Assembly (NCBI GenBank): GCA_964019425.1
Contig: OZ025859.1
Location: forward strand, 1 to 64,000
Length of the DNA stretch: 64,000 nucleotides
Direction: 5' to 3'
Source of the DNA: Flectonema sp. DT1601
Lineage: Eukaryota; Euglenozoa; Diplonemea; Diplonemida; Diplonemidae
The notes under the pieces are model-generated. The model did no database searches and was not told the origin of the DNA. It saw only the letters and a list, made by a program, of their open reading frames with translations. The translations under genes and the position numbers were made by a program. This document shows positions 30,901 through 38,996 of this stretch, in pieces; within the stretch, counting starts at the first letter, position 1; each line of letters starts with the position of its first letter.

Positions 30901-31611
30901 TACCGGCTCAGTTGGAGGTGAAATTACAGGCTCTGTTGGAGGTGATACTACAGGCTCCGTTGGAGGTGATACTACAGGCTCAGTCGGCGGTGAAACTACA
31001 GGCTCCGTAGGAGGTGATACTACAGGCTCCGTAGGAGGTGATACTACCGGCTCAGTTGGAGGTGAAACTACAGGCTCCGTTGGAGGTGATACTACAGGCT
31101 CCGTTGGAGGTGATACTACCGGCTCAGTCGGCGGTGAAACTACAGGCTCCGTTGGAGGTGATACTACCGGCTCAGTTGGAGGTGAAATTACAGGCTCCGT
31201 TGGCGGTGAAACTACAGGCTCCGTTGGAGGTGATACTACCGGCTCAGTCGGCGGTGAAACTACAGGCTCCGTTGGAGGTGATACTACCGGCTCAGCTGGC
31301 GGTGACACTACAGGCTCAGTTGGAGGTGATACTACAGGCTCCGTTGGAGGTGATACTACCGGCTCCGTTGGAGGTGATACTACCGGCTCAGTCGGCGGTG
31401 AAACTGCAGGCTCCGTTGGAGGTGATACTACCGGCTCAGCTGGCGGTGACACTACAGGCTCAGTTGGAGGTGAAACTACAGGCTCCGTTGGAGGTGATAC
31501 TACCGGCTCCGTTGGAGGTGATAATACCGGATCAGTTGGCGGAGAAACTACCAATTGTGAACTAACAACACCCAATAAAGGAAGCAAAATAAAGAGACTG
31601 AGTAATCTCAT
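24988..31611 (-). CDS. secreted/membrane cytochrome b561 protein with giant PPTEPVVS repeat stalk
   Basis: 2207 aa from ATG 31611. Residues 1-19 form a signal peptide (MRLLSLFILLPLLGVVSSQ). Residues about 20-1886 are about 230 copies of the octapeptide PPTEPVVS with rare variants (I, D, G or A at one position), a proline-rich extended stalk likely to be O-glycosylated in the ER/Golgi. A short Cys-containing region follows (CDMLCQGSNCLKC). The C-terminal 230 or so residues are a cytochrome b561 core: several membrane helices with four histidines in HGRIM, LIHMFMM, GHRELG and GWGHVLFG, the expected pairs of haem ligands. Family members move electrons across membranes from ascorbate or similar donors to reduce iron or radicals. 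A DOMON domain, common in the FRRS1 group, is not seen. The stalk would hold the b561 unit far from, or tether it to, the wall or outside. Confidence 0.88.
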   Translation of the reverse strand: MRLLSLFILLPLLGVVSSQLVVSPPTDPVLSPPTEPVVSPPTEPVVSPPTEPVVSPPAEPVVSPPTEPAVSPPTEPVVSPPTEPVVSPPTEPVVSPPTEPVVSPPAEPVVSPPTEPVVSPPTEPVVSPPTEPVVSPPTEPVISPPTEPVVSPPTEPVVSPPTEPVVSPPTEPVVSPPTEPVVSPPTEPVVSPPTEPVVSPPTEPVVSPPTEPVVSPPTEPVVSPPTEPVISPPTEPVVSPPTEPVVSPPTEPVVSPPTEPVVSPPTEPVISPPTEPVVSPPTEPVVSPPTEPVVSPPTEPVVSPPTEPVVSPPTEPVVSPPTEPVISPPTEPVVSPPTEPVVSPPTEPVVSPPTEPVVSPPTEPVVSPPTEPVVSPPTEPVVSPPTEPVVSPPTEPVVSPPTEPVVSPPTEPVVSPPTEPVVSPPTEPVVSPPTEPVVSPPTEPVISPPTEPVVSPPTEPVVSPPTEPVVSPPTEPVVSPPTEPVVSPPTEPVVSPATEPVVSPPTEPVVSPPTEPVVSPPTEPVVSPPTEPVVSPPTEPVVSPPTEPVVSPPTEPVVSPPTEPVVSPPTEPVVSPPTEPVVSPPTEPVDSPPTEPVVSPPTEPVVSPPTEPVVSPPTEPVVSPPTEPVVSPPTEPVDSPPTEPVDSPPTEPVVSPPTEPVVSPPTEPVVSPPTEPVVSPPTEPVVSPPTEPVVSPPTEPVVSPPTEPVVSPPTEPVVSPPTEPVVSPPTEPVVSPPTEPVVSPPTEPVVSPPTEPVVSPPTEPVVSPPTEPVVSPPTEPVVSPPTEPVVSPPTEPVVSPPTEPVVSPPTEPVVSPPTEPVVSPPTEPVVSPPTEPVVSPPTEPVVSPPTEPVVSPPTEPVVSPPTEPVVSPPTEPVGSPPTEPVVSPPTEPVVSPPTEPVVSPPTEPVVSPPTEPVGSPPTEPVVSPPTEPVVSPPTEPVVSPPTEPVGSPPTEPVVSPPTEPVVSPPAEPVVSPPTEPVVSPPTEPVGSPPTEPVVSPPTEPVVSPPTEPVVSPPTEPVDSPPTEPVVSPPTEPVVSPPTEPVVSPPTEPVVSPPTEPVVSPPTEPVVSPPTEPVVSPPTEPVVSPPTEPVVSPPTEPVVSPPTEPVVSPPTEPVVSPPTEPVISPPTEPVVSPPTEPVVSPPTEPVVSPPTEPVVSPPTEPVDSPPTEPVVSPPTEPVVSPPTEPVVSPPTEPVVSPPTEPVVSPPTEPVVSPPTEPVVSPPTEPVISPPTEPVVSPPTEPVVSPPTEPVVSPPTEPVVSPPTEPVVSPPAEPVVSPPTEPVVSPPTEPVVSPPTEPVVSPPTEPVVSPPTEPVVSPPTEPVVSPPTEPVVSPPTEPVVSPPTEPVVSPPTEPVVSPPTEPVVSPPTEPVVSPPTEPVVSPPTEPVVSPPTEPVVSPPTEPVVSPPTEPVVSPPTEPVVSPPTEPVVSPPTEPVVSPPTEPVVSPPTEPVVSPPTEPVVSPPTEPVVSPPTEPVVSPPTEPVVSPPTEPVVSPPTEPVVSPPTEPVVSPPTEPVVSPPTEPVVSPPTEPVVSPPAEPVVSPPTEPVVSPPTEPVVSPPTEPVVSPPTEPVVSPPTEPVVSPPTEPVVSPPTEPVVSPPTEPVVSPPTEPVVSPPTEPVVSPPTEPVVSPPTEPVVSPPTEPVVSPPTEPVVSPPTEPVVSPPTEPVVSPPTEPVVSPPTEPVVSPPTEPVVSPPTEPVVSPPTEPVVSPPTEPVVSPPTEPVVSPPTEPVVSPPTEPVVSPPAEPVVSPPTEPVVSPPTEPVVSPPTEPVVSPPTEPVVSPPTEPVVSPPTEPVVSPPAEPVVSPPTEPVVSPPTEPVVSPPTEPVVSPPTEPVISPPTEPVISPPTEPVVSPPTEPVVSPPTEPVVLPPTEPVVSPPTVPEVTRPADNSISFEVVAELSDLVTQIDTLVAAASSSLGGNARCDMLCQGSNCLKCDGTAVTQRSVTTLVRGNWKVILIIINNENGSITKEAIDSSLKNVLSNNSVIGYVEGSAAVVVVVTDIPQVVVVNDGFIDAHTHGRIMVAVWAYWVPLSVIIKVLGPFVCKREVFGYPIPVLIHMFMMVMAMCFTTVFASFALSDFNNRVDYGHRELGITLLVIGWIQVLSGLVRPGRESQYRKYWGWGHVLFGISVVIIAIAQMASGVENIKRLFPNDSNDVQIVLIVGLVTMGVIYIVGKTYVAVTKKAVNSIAENNETKHCEPDCET
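25960..31560. repeat. 24-bp coding minisatellite of the b561 gene
   Basis: About 230 units of 24 bp, in phase with the reading frame, with third-position variants (GTTGGAGGTGA / GTTGGCGGTGA / GTAGGAGGTGA). Long runs of units share the same variant order (for example about 30121-30360 and 30481-30720), showing repeated block duplication of about 360 bp. The + strand is also open throughout, but only as a shadow of the repeat. Confidence 0.95.
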
Positions 31612-32194
31612 GGTTTATATTTAACTGTTGAATAAATGAATTAAATTAAGTGAATACTCGTGAATCATTTTTAATAGTTTAGTTTAGTTTAGTTAATGAT
31701 GTACAGGGTCTGAGTTAACACAAAAAAAGTTAATATTAATGACGGTCAGTTAATTAAGAAAATCAAATGCGTTGGACACATCAAACGAATAATGGTTGGT
31801 CTCGAGTTAAAATTAAAAATAATATTTTCTTAGAATAATTCATTTAGCCTTCTTCGACTATGTTTGACCGAACGTTAACAAATATAAAAGACTACCGCAC
31901 GCACACAAACCTCTGAGTGTTGTGTTACATTAGCCTTGGCTTTCATTATTGCATATTTATACAATAGAAAGAAACTCAATACAAAGAAAAAAAAGATTTA
32001 TTCAAAAGAAGTCTAAAGAAAGCAAGGGGGACACTGCAGTGTCAGGCCTGTCCTACTCATCGCATTTGCATGAGGCTGTTGATAGAATGAAGTTAGTATC
32101 ATTAATTTTAGAACAGAAAAGTGAGAATAAGAAAAGTAGAGATCAATAAAAGAAAAGTATTCATTTCTGCAGTTTCCTAACATCAAAGGGTAAT

Positions 32195-32280
32195 AGAATA
32201 TGTAGTTTCAGGAGCCTTAATCTTGTACTACTTGTCCCTTTTTAGGCCTTCATCAGTAAGTTCTAAGGGACTTCATTCTA
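32195..32280 (-). ncRNA. hammerhead-like ribozyme motif, PLE copy 3
   Basis: CTGATGA at 32250-32256 and GAAA at 32206-32209 (- strand), 40 nt apart. Stem II can form as AGG/CCT with an inner CCT/AGG after a 2-nt bulge. The sequence after GAAA is CTACATA, so the C-G pair of the minimal stem III is replaced by C-A. Confidence 0.42.
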
Positions 32281-32360
32281 TGTTGAAGTTGCTATCGTTC
32301 AAAGATAAAAATCCATCGGAGCTCGCCAGGATAGGGCTAGCAATGTTTATTTGCTTTTGC

Positions 32361-34422
32361 TCAATTTGAATTTTTGACGTCTGGTCGTTTCACTATTACA
32401 GTCGAGTTAATGGATGAGTCGTCATCCAATTTCCGTTTTTTTTTTTTATCCTCGCATACCATCAAAGGTCCTATATTCGCAGGTGTCATTGTAACATCCA
32501 TATCAGTCTGAGCTTTTAATGGTATCATATGGAAACTATATTCTGTAGTTCGGTACATCTTGTCAAAATGGTCGAAAGGGAGTCTTAAATCTTTTGTGCC
32601 TTTAAGAATGTCTCGGATGATCATGGACTCAAATGAGACTAGCGCAACAATAAAGTGAGTCATCCTTGTTTTCGCTTTATGCAGAATAAGTGCTGCGGCT
32701 GTATCAGGATATTCGAAATCTGCTGGGTTAACGAAGTACTCGATTCTCCTGTTGAATTTAGTCATGCAAGCCATGTTAAGTACTTGTAGCGAGAACCAAC
32801 CATCTGGTGATGGTTTATGCTCTGAGTTGTTCGGTTCTACTTTAAGAGATTCTTCATAAAATCGCTGTTGGTAGTTTTGCAGAAAACTGAAGTTAATTCT
32901 ATCGATATATAAATGATCTGCAATGAAGTTGAGCGCTGCCCATCCGCATTCTCCACCGAGAAGACCTTCTCCTGATGTTTGATGTAGGGATGGTGGAAAT
33001 CGTTTATCCAAGGAATGGCTTGTAGAGCCCGTATGGTTAATTGTATCCTTTTCGATGCTTAATGGGACTTTGTGACTAAACTTCTCAAAAGTAAGGTTGA
33101 TACGTCGACGCATTGCAGCTGCTGTATTACCATCATCAATGTGAGAGCTAATGAAGCGGAGGCATGCTGCTCTGATATTGTCAGATTTATAGCCCCGGTT
33201 GAGTAATCTATAAGTTACCGCTTCAAGTTCCTGTAAAAAATCTGCCTGGTTGTTGCAGATTTTTAAAGCTCGTAAGATCATGGTGGTAAAGATACCTGAA
33301 CCCATTGATTCTTGAGCTGCGGAATGCTGATGGGTAAACCTTGTTGGCGTAATATGCCAACCCCTGGCTTTGTCGTTAACACTTAAACGAATCCATCGTT
33401 TATTTGTGTTAGTGATCTCTATTCGGATACGAATTCCTATATAAGAGACATCATCGATATTATTCGAAGTATCAGTGTAATCCATTGAGTATAGACTTGC
33501 TGGTGGAGGGTCGCAACTCCAGGTGAGGAAGTCGTCGATGTATCTACACGAGTGGTCATGTTGCCGAGCTAAGTCTAGATTTAAAGAATCGATATATGCG
33601 GATTCAACTCTATAGCAGTAGAGATTTGCTATATCGCTACTGGCGTTGCCACCCATTGGAATGCCTATTGCTTGTCTCCAAATATAACCTCTTAATGCAA
33701 TAAAGGAGGAGTCAATACAGAATTCAAGTAATTTTTGACATTCTGCAAGCGCAAGAGAAGGGAATCGTGTAGGGTCACTCGATTCAAGACGTAAGATATT
33801 TTTGAAACTAAAGGCTTCTTGCAGTGCTTCACTTACTTTAGTTTTAATAGCGTTGTGTGGTAGGCGGGTGTACATTGTTGTAAAATCAGAAGTCTTAGGG
33901 GATAATTTTTTCAAAACCATCAAATTCTGTTTAATCGAACTAGAGACTTCATCATCTGATTCCACAATCCAGTATCGTTTGAACCGTGAATGCATATCTT
34001 TCTCTTTTAATATAGTCATCGTCATTTTTAAGGATACTAGAGAGATGTTGGTGCGCATATGTTGTTGCTGTTGCAGGTGCAAGATTATGATCCTTATCGT
34101 ATTGTCGTTGTTCCGCTGTACCCGTGAAGGATGAGACACCAGTAATCCATCTCATCCCGATAGCTGATTCGTGTAATTTAATCATTCCGTATAGGTGTGG
34201 GAGTCGATCAGAGTGGCGGGCATTGATTGAAATGTTCATGTTCTTGAGGTTGGCTAGTAGAGTTGGTTCGTCTGATGTGATGCGTTCATAAGAATCACTT
34301 TGTAGCTGCTCTCGAAGTAAACGCAAATAGTTTAATTTACACATGTAACCAATATCGTGCTGTCCTTTGTCAACTTTAAGAAATACAAACTGAGATTGAA
34401 GATTCTGAAGTTCTGTCCACAC
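32361..34422 (-). pseudogene. Penelope-like RT, type B, with the same C-terminal Cys-His domain
   Basis: Two overlapping open segments (32361-34139 and 33952-34422) cover the region from VDKGQHDIGYMCK through the RT core (GIPMGGNASSDIANLYCYR, CRYIDDFLTW) to the C-terminal domain (GLLGGECGWAALNF; MTHFIVALVSFE; IRDIL). The frame is lost between the two. The peptidase-like Cys and His, and the WFSL block between them, are kept although surrounding residues have changed. This is the main reason to think that the domain was under selection in this family. Confidence 0.8.
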
Positions 34423-34449
34423 AAGTGACTAAAATGTTAATACAGGCTA

Positions 34450-34627
34450 ACACTCTGCAAATGACGTACTTGCTCTACATTATAATAAATGTTTCTAACT
34501 TAGCTGCATACACATCTCTTTTTCCGTGTTGTCATTCAGTGCAGTACGAAATCGAGTTATTCAATTTTGAATTAATCGTGAGCCCTGGGAAACCAAAACC
34601 AGGGTATAATGTAATACGGCAGAGTGT
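34450..34627. mobile_element. 178-bp MITE, copy 1 (inside PLE)
   Basis: Ends are ACACTCTGC and GCAGAGTGT, a perfect 9-bp terminal inverted repeat. The inside matches 50892-51069 almost throughout and with the same length (178 bp). It interrupts the PLE N-terminal coding remnant. The target duplication is unclear. A deleted third copy lies near 19680-19780. Confidence 0.75.
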
Positions 34628-34995
34628 AAGTCTTTACTTAATTTAAGCTGCAATTGTTTAAGAATTGTGTTTTTAAAGATCGATTTAAAGTTATCGCCAA
34701 CGTTCTTGTATGCGAGAGTTATATATTCAGTAATATCATTTTCAAGTGATTCTAATGCAGCTGATGGGTGAACTGGGACTCTAAATTTTTGACCTCGTGC
34801 GAAGAAGTCTCTTAGTTCTTCTGAGACTGGTAAATCAGTAGCGAGTCCGCAAGAATGGTCGTTGTATTTTAAACTATTCAGTTCTTGAGTACTGCAATTG
34901 CAAGTAGATTGAGTCGGGGAGTCTGAATTGATGCTTGTTGAAGATGCATTTAAGACGATATCACCAACTGTTGAAGTTTGTTACAGATTTCTTAA

Positions 34996-36361
34996 TTAGA
35001 TAGTTAGTCTACCTCTTCCCAGACATACATTGTCAAAAAGAAATACATGAGAAAATAACCAAGGCTACAGCCTTCACGTTATCAGAAGTTGTGCTTCAGA
35101 TTCCTGTTAGACAAATCAACAATGCTTCGCATTCTTCAAACTTCAGAAGACTTCGATGTAATATTTATGGCAACTGTTGAAAACTAAAATAAGAAACTAA
35201 ATCGGTACAGAGTGGGGCAACCTTCCTAATGAATAATTGTTTTCTTTTCCCTCGAGAAGGGAAGTTTTTTGAGTTAGTTTGTTTTCTTTTTTTTTTTTTT
35301 TTTGTTTTTTTTTTGCATAATATGCCATATGTTATTGTTCAATTTTAAAAGAGTAAACACACAACCTGGGATTCGATCGTTCATATTAATGTTCGATACG
35401 GTAATCAACCACAGCATCCGGCGGCGTTGTCCACAAAGAGAAAAGAGTTAAAAGGAACGAAAGGGAACATCTTCCATTCTGAGAGCTGCGAACAGCTGTT
35501 TATGCTTTCACGGATTGTAAGTAAAGTAAGCCATCACCGAAGATATTCTCACAGTGAGTCTTCACACATAAAAAGAAAAAAAAGAAGAAAAAAAAAGAAA
35601 TTCCAAAAGCAGAGGAAGGTATTTCGATCTTTTTAGGTTAAAGCGATTAAAAAAAAAAAAAAGAATCGGCAAACTTCACTTTTTTACTTACTCACTCACA
35701 CTTTTATTTTATTTGCGCGCAACCGGTAGAAAATCCTAATAAAGGAATAGGTTGGTTACTCTGCCACAATTCTCTTTCTACCGAACAGGTACAAAGGAAA
35801 TTCAGCACTCGGGTGGAAAAAAAACAGATGGCTAGGTGCAAAAGGGATATCTCATTAAGGCTAGGGTGGATAAGCTTATATTTCGTTGTGCTAAAAAAAA
35901 AAAAAAGGAATAATAATAATAATAATAATTGTCATTGTAGTCATTATTATTAGCACCATATTTATAAGTAACAAGGTGCATAAAAAGTCTCTAAATCTCC
36001 GAAAAATGGAATCCAACCATCATTAAGGAACACTTATGTTTTTTTCTAGTAGAAACACTCATAGAAAACACTTAAAATTCAGATTTTGGAAAAGAAATAT
36101 TTTTTTTGATTCTAAATTATCGACATCTCAATGGTTGCCACTACAGGTAGTTTTTAAAGTAATCCATTCATCAGTTTTGAATAAAGTGATCAATATTTAT
36201 GAAAATCAACAGAACCCTACTCATCTGAATCATCACTCTCGTTTGAATAATTTCTCCTCAAAAATTCATCCGAACAATTACGTATCACCCCCTCCTACTG
36301 TTTCATACGGGTCCGTTACCTTGAAACTTATCAATAAGATCAGTAACTCCCAATTCTTATA
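34996..36361. other. intergenic, no gene recognised
   Basis: AT-rich DNA with several A/T homopolymers and an AAT microsatellite (35910-35930). Open frames on + at 35427-35636 and 36036-36392 are lysine- or asparagine-rich and look accidental; the second overlaps the end of the helical-repeat gene on the other strand. Confidence 0.45.
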
Positions 36362-36497
36362 TTATTCCTCAGAGCCATCAACCAACTTATGAAAGTAATC
36401 ACGGTCATCGTTATATATTTCAATCAAGTCATCCATTTCACTCCCATAATCGTTGAGATATTTTGTTATTTTCTCAGATAATTGAGAAAAAGTTTCA

Positions 36498-36500
<3 letters not shown>

Positions 36501-36531
<31 letters not shown>

Positions 36532-36745
36532 AGTGTTTCACTACTGTGTTTCTCCTTCTTTTTGTTACTACTATAATTGCTTAGGCGCTGCCCTTACTGG
36601 GTGGCCGTTCACTTTTTCGAGACAATGGGGGATGCGACACGGAAACTGTGAGGCGCGGTGCGTACAGCGGGGTTCGAACCGAGGCCGATTGGGTGCGGGG
36701 ACACCACCCCATCCACTGCACTATGACGCCCAGAAAAAGCTTCAG
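36501..36745 (-). mobile_element. tRNA-derived SINE inserted into a coding region
   Basis: On the - strand it begins near 36735 with GGGCGTCATAGTGCAGTGGAT (A-box-like TAGTGCAGTGG), has a B box GGTTCGAACCC (36673-36683), a non-tRNA body, and ends in 30 A (36501-36530). The flanks repeat AGAAAAAGYTTCAG (36485-36498 and 36732-36745), a 14-bp target-site duplication with one mismatch, so the insertion is fairly young. It was probably mobilised by the LINE machinery; that is inference. Confidence 0.85.
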
Positions 36746-37104
36746 TTTTTTTTTTTGCTTCAGGATCTTCATCATATAACTTAATTATATCCGAAATATT
36801 CATCCCCTGCCCATGCAGGTTTACAACACTATCTTCATCTGCTTCCAATAATTCATGTAGTTCTATAAAACTAAAATCCCCGATTTCTTCATGTGAACCT
36901 TCAATATAGTTAACATAAATTGAGTGTACTTGCTGAAATTTTAGTTTTTTGTTGTTCAGCAGCGAAATTATTTCATCGTCGTATAACAGCTCTAGCAATT
37001 CATTCGAAGAAACTTTACTTATCTCATCCAAATTCAAAATGTCGTCCTTTAACAAAGATATGATGTCTGCATTTGCAATAATTTGTAAAAATTCGGGGTC
37101 ATAA

Positions 37105-37190
37105 TTATTAATGGGAAAACCTACAGATCCACCCCCAGGTTTGGAGAAACGTATACTACGGTCACGGCCTTGTGTAGCTTTTTTGACCTT
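37105..37190. repeat. 85-90 bp module shared with 44700-44785
   Basis: The sequence here on the + strand matches the - strand of 44700-44785 with about six differences. In the gene at 36.4-37.2 kb it is read as GRDRSIRFSKPGGGSVGFPI; in the 848-aa gene the opposite strand is read as GKTYRSTPRFGETYTTVTAL. Both strands are open. It contains a partial palindrome (AAACCT...AGGTTT). Confidence 0.8.
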
Positions 37191-37221
37191 TTTTCCAAAT
37201 CGACAGCCCTCTATTCTGGGC

Positions 37222-37330
37222 GAGATTTTTTTCAAATCCGTGATAGCGCAGTGGTGTTGGTGCCGGACTGAAGCCCTGGAGGTAGGGGGTTCGAGTCCCT
37301 CGGGGGGATTTTTTTTTTTTTCCGGAATTT
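37222..37330 (+). mobile_element. tRNA-Phe-like retroposon with T tail
   Basis: A box TAGCGCAGTGG, an anticodon arm with CTGAAGC (GAA, Phe-like), and B box GGTTCGAGTCC in order, followed by a 12-nt T-run. AAATCC at the start can pair with GGATTT at the end. The anticodon stem has weak pairs (CCGGA/CCTGG), so a working tRNA-Phe gene is unlikely; a tRNA-derived SINE or tRNA pseudogene fits better. Confidence 0.6.
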
Positions 37331-37579
37331 TTTTTCTGGGCATCTGTTCGTCTCGCTGTTACTCAATTTTTTTTAAGGCTTTGTTAACTTTTAAATACTA
37401 CCAACGTGGTGCAGCGTAGCAACGCAATGATGCCCTCAAGGTTTGTTATTTGCCAAATCATCGTTAGGGTTAAGCGTAATTAAGGTAAAGAGTATGCTGA
37501 CAGGTGAGTGATGACTGCAACCGACAACATGCAAGTTAGTGATTCGAACGGCCCAATTTTTTCGTTCAGCTTTTGGGGC

Positions 37580-37830
37580 CTGCAAACCCAGCCAAGCGTT
37601 CATTGCTTTTGATCCTTCAATGTCGGCTCTTCCTAACCTAGACAAGCAGAATTGTCCAAGGGTTGGATAGTTCACCCACTAACAGGACCGTCGTGAGACA
37701 AGTTTTACCTACTGATGGGGAGAGACCCCCTTGGGGCAGTGTAAGTCGACCGCAATACGAGAGGAACTCCCGTTTCTAGTCCCTGGTATCTACGGTTCTC
37801 CGATCGGAGCCGTGATGCTACACAACACAT
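37580..37830 (+). pseudogene. 28S rRNA-like fragment (3' domain), deleted
   Basis: Blocks of universal eukaryotic LSU rRNA appear in order: GCCAAGCGTTCAT, TTTGATCCTTCAATGTCGGC, TCTTCCTAAC, AGCAGAATT, GTTCACCCACTAA, CCGTCGTGAGACA, GTTTTACC, TACTGATG, and the sarcin-ricin loop as ATACGAGAGGAAC. Several core stretches between them are missing, including the GTGAGCTGGGTTTAGA block, so it cannot be a working LSU. It is a retro- or rearranged pseudogene next to a tRNA-like element. Confidence 0.85.
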
Positions 37831-38397
37831 CCGCAGTGACTGTGCTTGACTATGTTAGCCTTTGAAGTAAGCCAGACTGGATCACTTAGTCACCACTGGT
37901 GGTTACTTTTTTGATCGTGTTAGGGCTTGCGTCCAAAAGATTACAACAATAAGAATGTTTTTTTATGAACATTACAATTAAGTAACTACATCAATAGTTG
38001 ACTAACTTACTTCTACACCATGAGATGAGAGAATAGAGGTTAACAGGACGATGGATTACTCTCTTATGTTAAAGTTAAGTTTAACTTAACTTAAGAATTG
38101 CGCGATGACAGAAGGCTTCCAAGCGAGGTCCTAAGTCGAGTGGAAGTTTACACTATTGACCTTGAAGAACGACCCGCGTGTGAATTTGATGCAGGGTCTT
38201 TGTAAGGTACCAATGAGGTTCTGGTGTAAGACTTTCAAACGATGTTGTTAGTCAGCAACCTGCACTAAGCAATGTCTCAGAGCGACGAGTGTCCGAACGT
38301 GACAGAACGAATCAGCAGTACGGATACGACGCACGACGTCAGCGGCGTTCCTGACCGAACGGCCAGTGCAGACAGTGTACCTGTTGGTCACTGGGGG
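37831..38397. other. unassigned, possibly further rRNA- or SINE-derived
   Basis: GC-richer than the flanks, with short palindromes (GTCACCACTGGTGGTTAC at about 37889). No open gene or rRNA block that I could place with confidence. Confidence 0.35.
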
Positions 38398-38500
38398 AAA
38401 AAAAAAAAAAAAAAAAAAAAAAGACCCGACAGGGGTTCGAACCGCAGCCTAGCGAATGCAAGTCTGGAATCATACCACTCGACAATTTGCGTCGTCTTCG
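38398..38500 (-). mobile_element. tRNA-derived retroposon with T tail
   Basis: On the - strand: GAGTGGTATGATTCC (A-box region), an anticodon-like arm around CTTGCAT, B box GGTTCGAACCC (38433-38443), GTCGGGTC, then 24 T. Same design (tRNA-like body plus T-run) as the element at 37222, but from another tRNA. It sits at the 3' end of the LINE (A-run at 38510-38522 on -). Confidence 0.55.
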
Positions 38501-38788
38501 ATTTTGCGTTTTTTTTTTTTTGGTTACACTCGTCTGTGCTACCAAACTCTTTGTTTTTGTTCTTTTCACTTCTATGTTTTGTCTTTCTTTTATACTTTCT
38601 TTTTGACTTAAGTCTGACAAATTGGAAAACACGGGAAACATAGGTAGGCTCCGCCTGAGGACGTAAGAAGAGCGGCAACGGAAAAAATAAATGGTCACGC
38701 GTCCTTGAAATTGGACACACGAAGCTAATTCGGTTACCATTCCTACCATCGATAAGGAAAACAAAGAGTCGAGCATATAACTAGAGCG

Positions 38789-38803
38789 GTGGTCAAAGAC
38801 CAC
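38789..38803 (-). other. LINE 3' UTR stem-loop, full-length copy
   Basis: GTGGTCAAAGACCAC: perfect 6-bp stem, 3-nt loop. The decayed copy has a wobble-compatible version at 7784-7798. Likely a recognition structure for the element's RT (inference). Confidence 0.6.
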
Positions 38804-38996
38804 TTGAACAGCCCGAAGGCCTGCCCTCAAGAGAAATTTATAAGGAGAATAGGAGAAGAAGGAGACAGGAGTGTTGGATGAGACACTGCGACAACACCGA
38901 AGGTGATGTGCAGTTACCCAACCAGGAGATGATTGATAATGATGAAAATACTAAAAATAATAACAAATTGATATTGGCGACTACATGTCACCTACT

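Larger units (their letters stand above)
31795..34995 (-). mobile_element. Penelope-like element, type B, broken
   Basis: It has the 3' repeat region (31795-32345, including a hammerhead-like core), most of the RT ORF (32361-34422) and N-terminal remnants up to about 34990. It is broken in a few places and split by a small MITE at 34450-34627. It is related to the type A element but well diverged, so the two are separate lineages. The block 31795-32110 matches the leader of the type A element at 23465-23780. Confidence 0.85.
36362..37190 (-). pseudogene. small helical, acidic protein gene split by a SINE
   Basis: Reading on the - strand, residues run from GRDRSIRFSKPGGGSVGFPI (37190-37110) through leucine/acid-rich helices (DIISLLKDDILNLDEISK, ELLELLYDDEIISLLNNKK, IELHELLEADEDSV, ISDIIKLYDEDPE) to about 36746, are interrupted by the SINE at 36501-36745, and resume at 36500 with FSQLSEKITKYLNDYG and DDLIEIYNDDRDYFHKLV, ending with TAA at 36362-36364. 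The low-GC, Asn/Ile/Lys/Asp-rich style differs from the LINE and resembles the 848-aa protein at 44.7-47.2 kb, with which it shares the first 80-90 bp. Family not recognised. The 5' end is lost in the SINE/28S cluster to its right. Confidence 0.6.

Noticed and set aside
25960-31560. CRISPR-like regular repeat array
   Set aside because: Units are directly adjacent with no spacers and they are in coding phase; this is a eukaryotic minisatellite.
25931-31624. 1897-codon + strand frame rich in TTGSVGG
   Set aside because: Antisense shadow of the 24-bp repeat of the b561 gene, which has a signal peptide and a recognised domain on the - strand.
37222-37330. Functional tRNA-Phe gene
   Set aside because: Weak anticodon stem and a long T tail; fits a tRNA-derived retroposon better.
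37580-37830. Functional LSU rRNA or a natural rRNA fragment gene
   Set aside because: Universally conserved core segments are missing between the preserved blocks.
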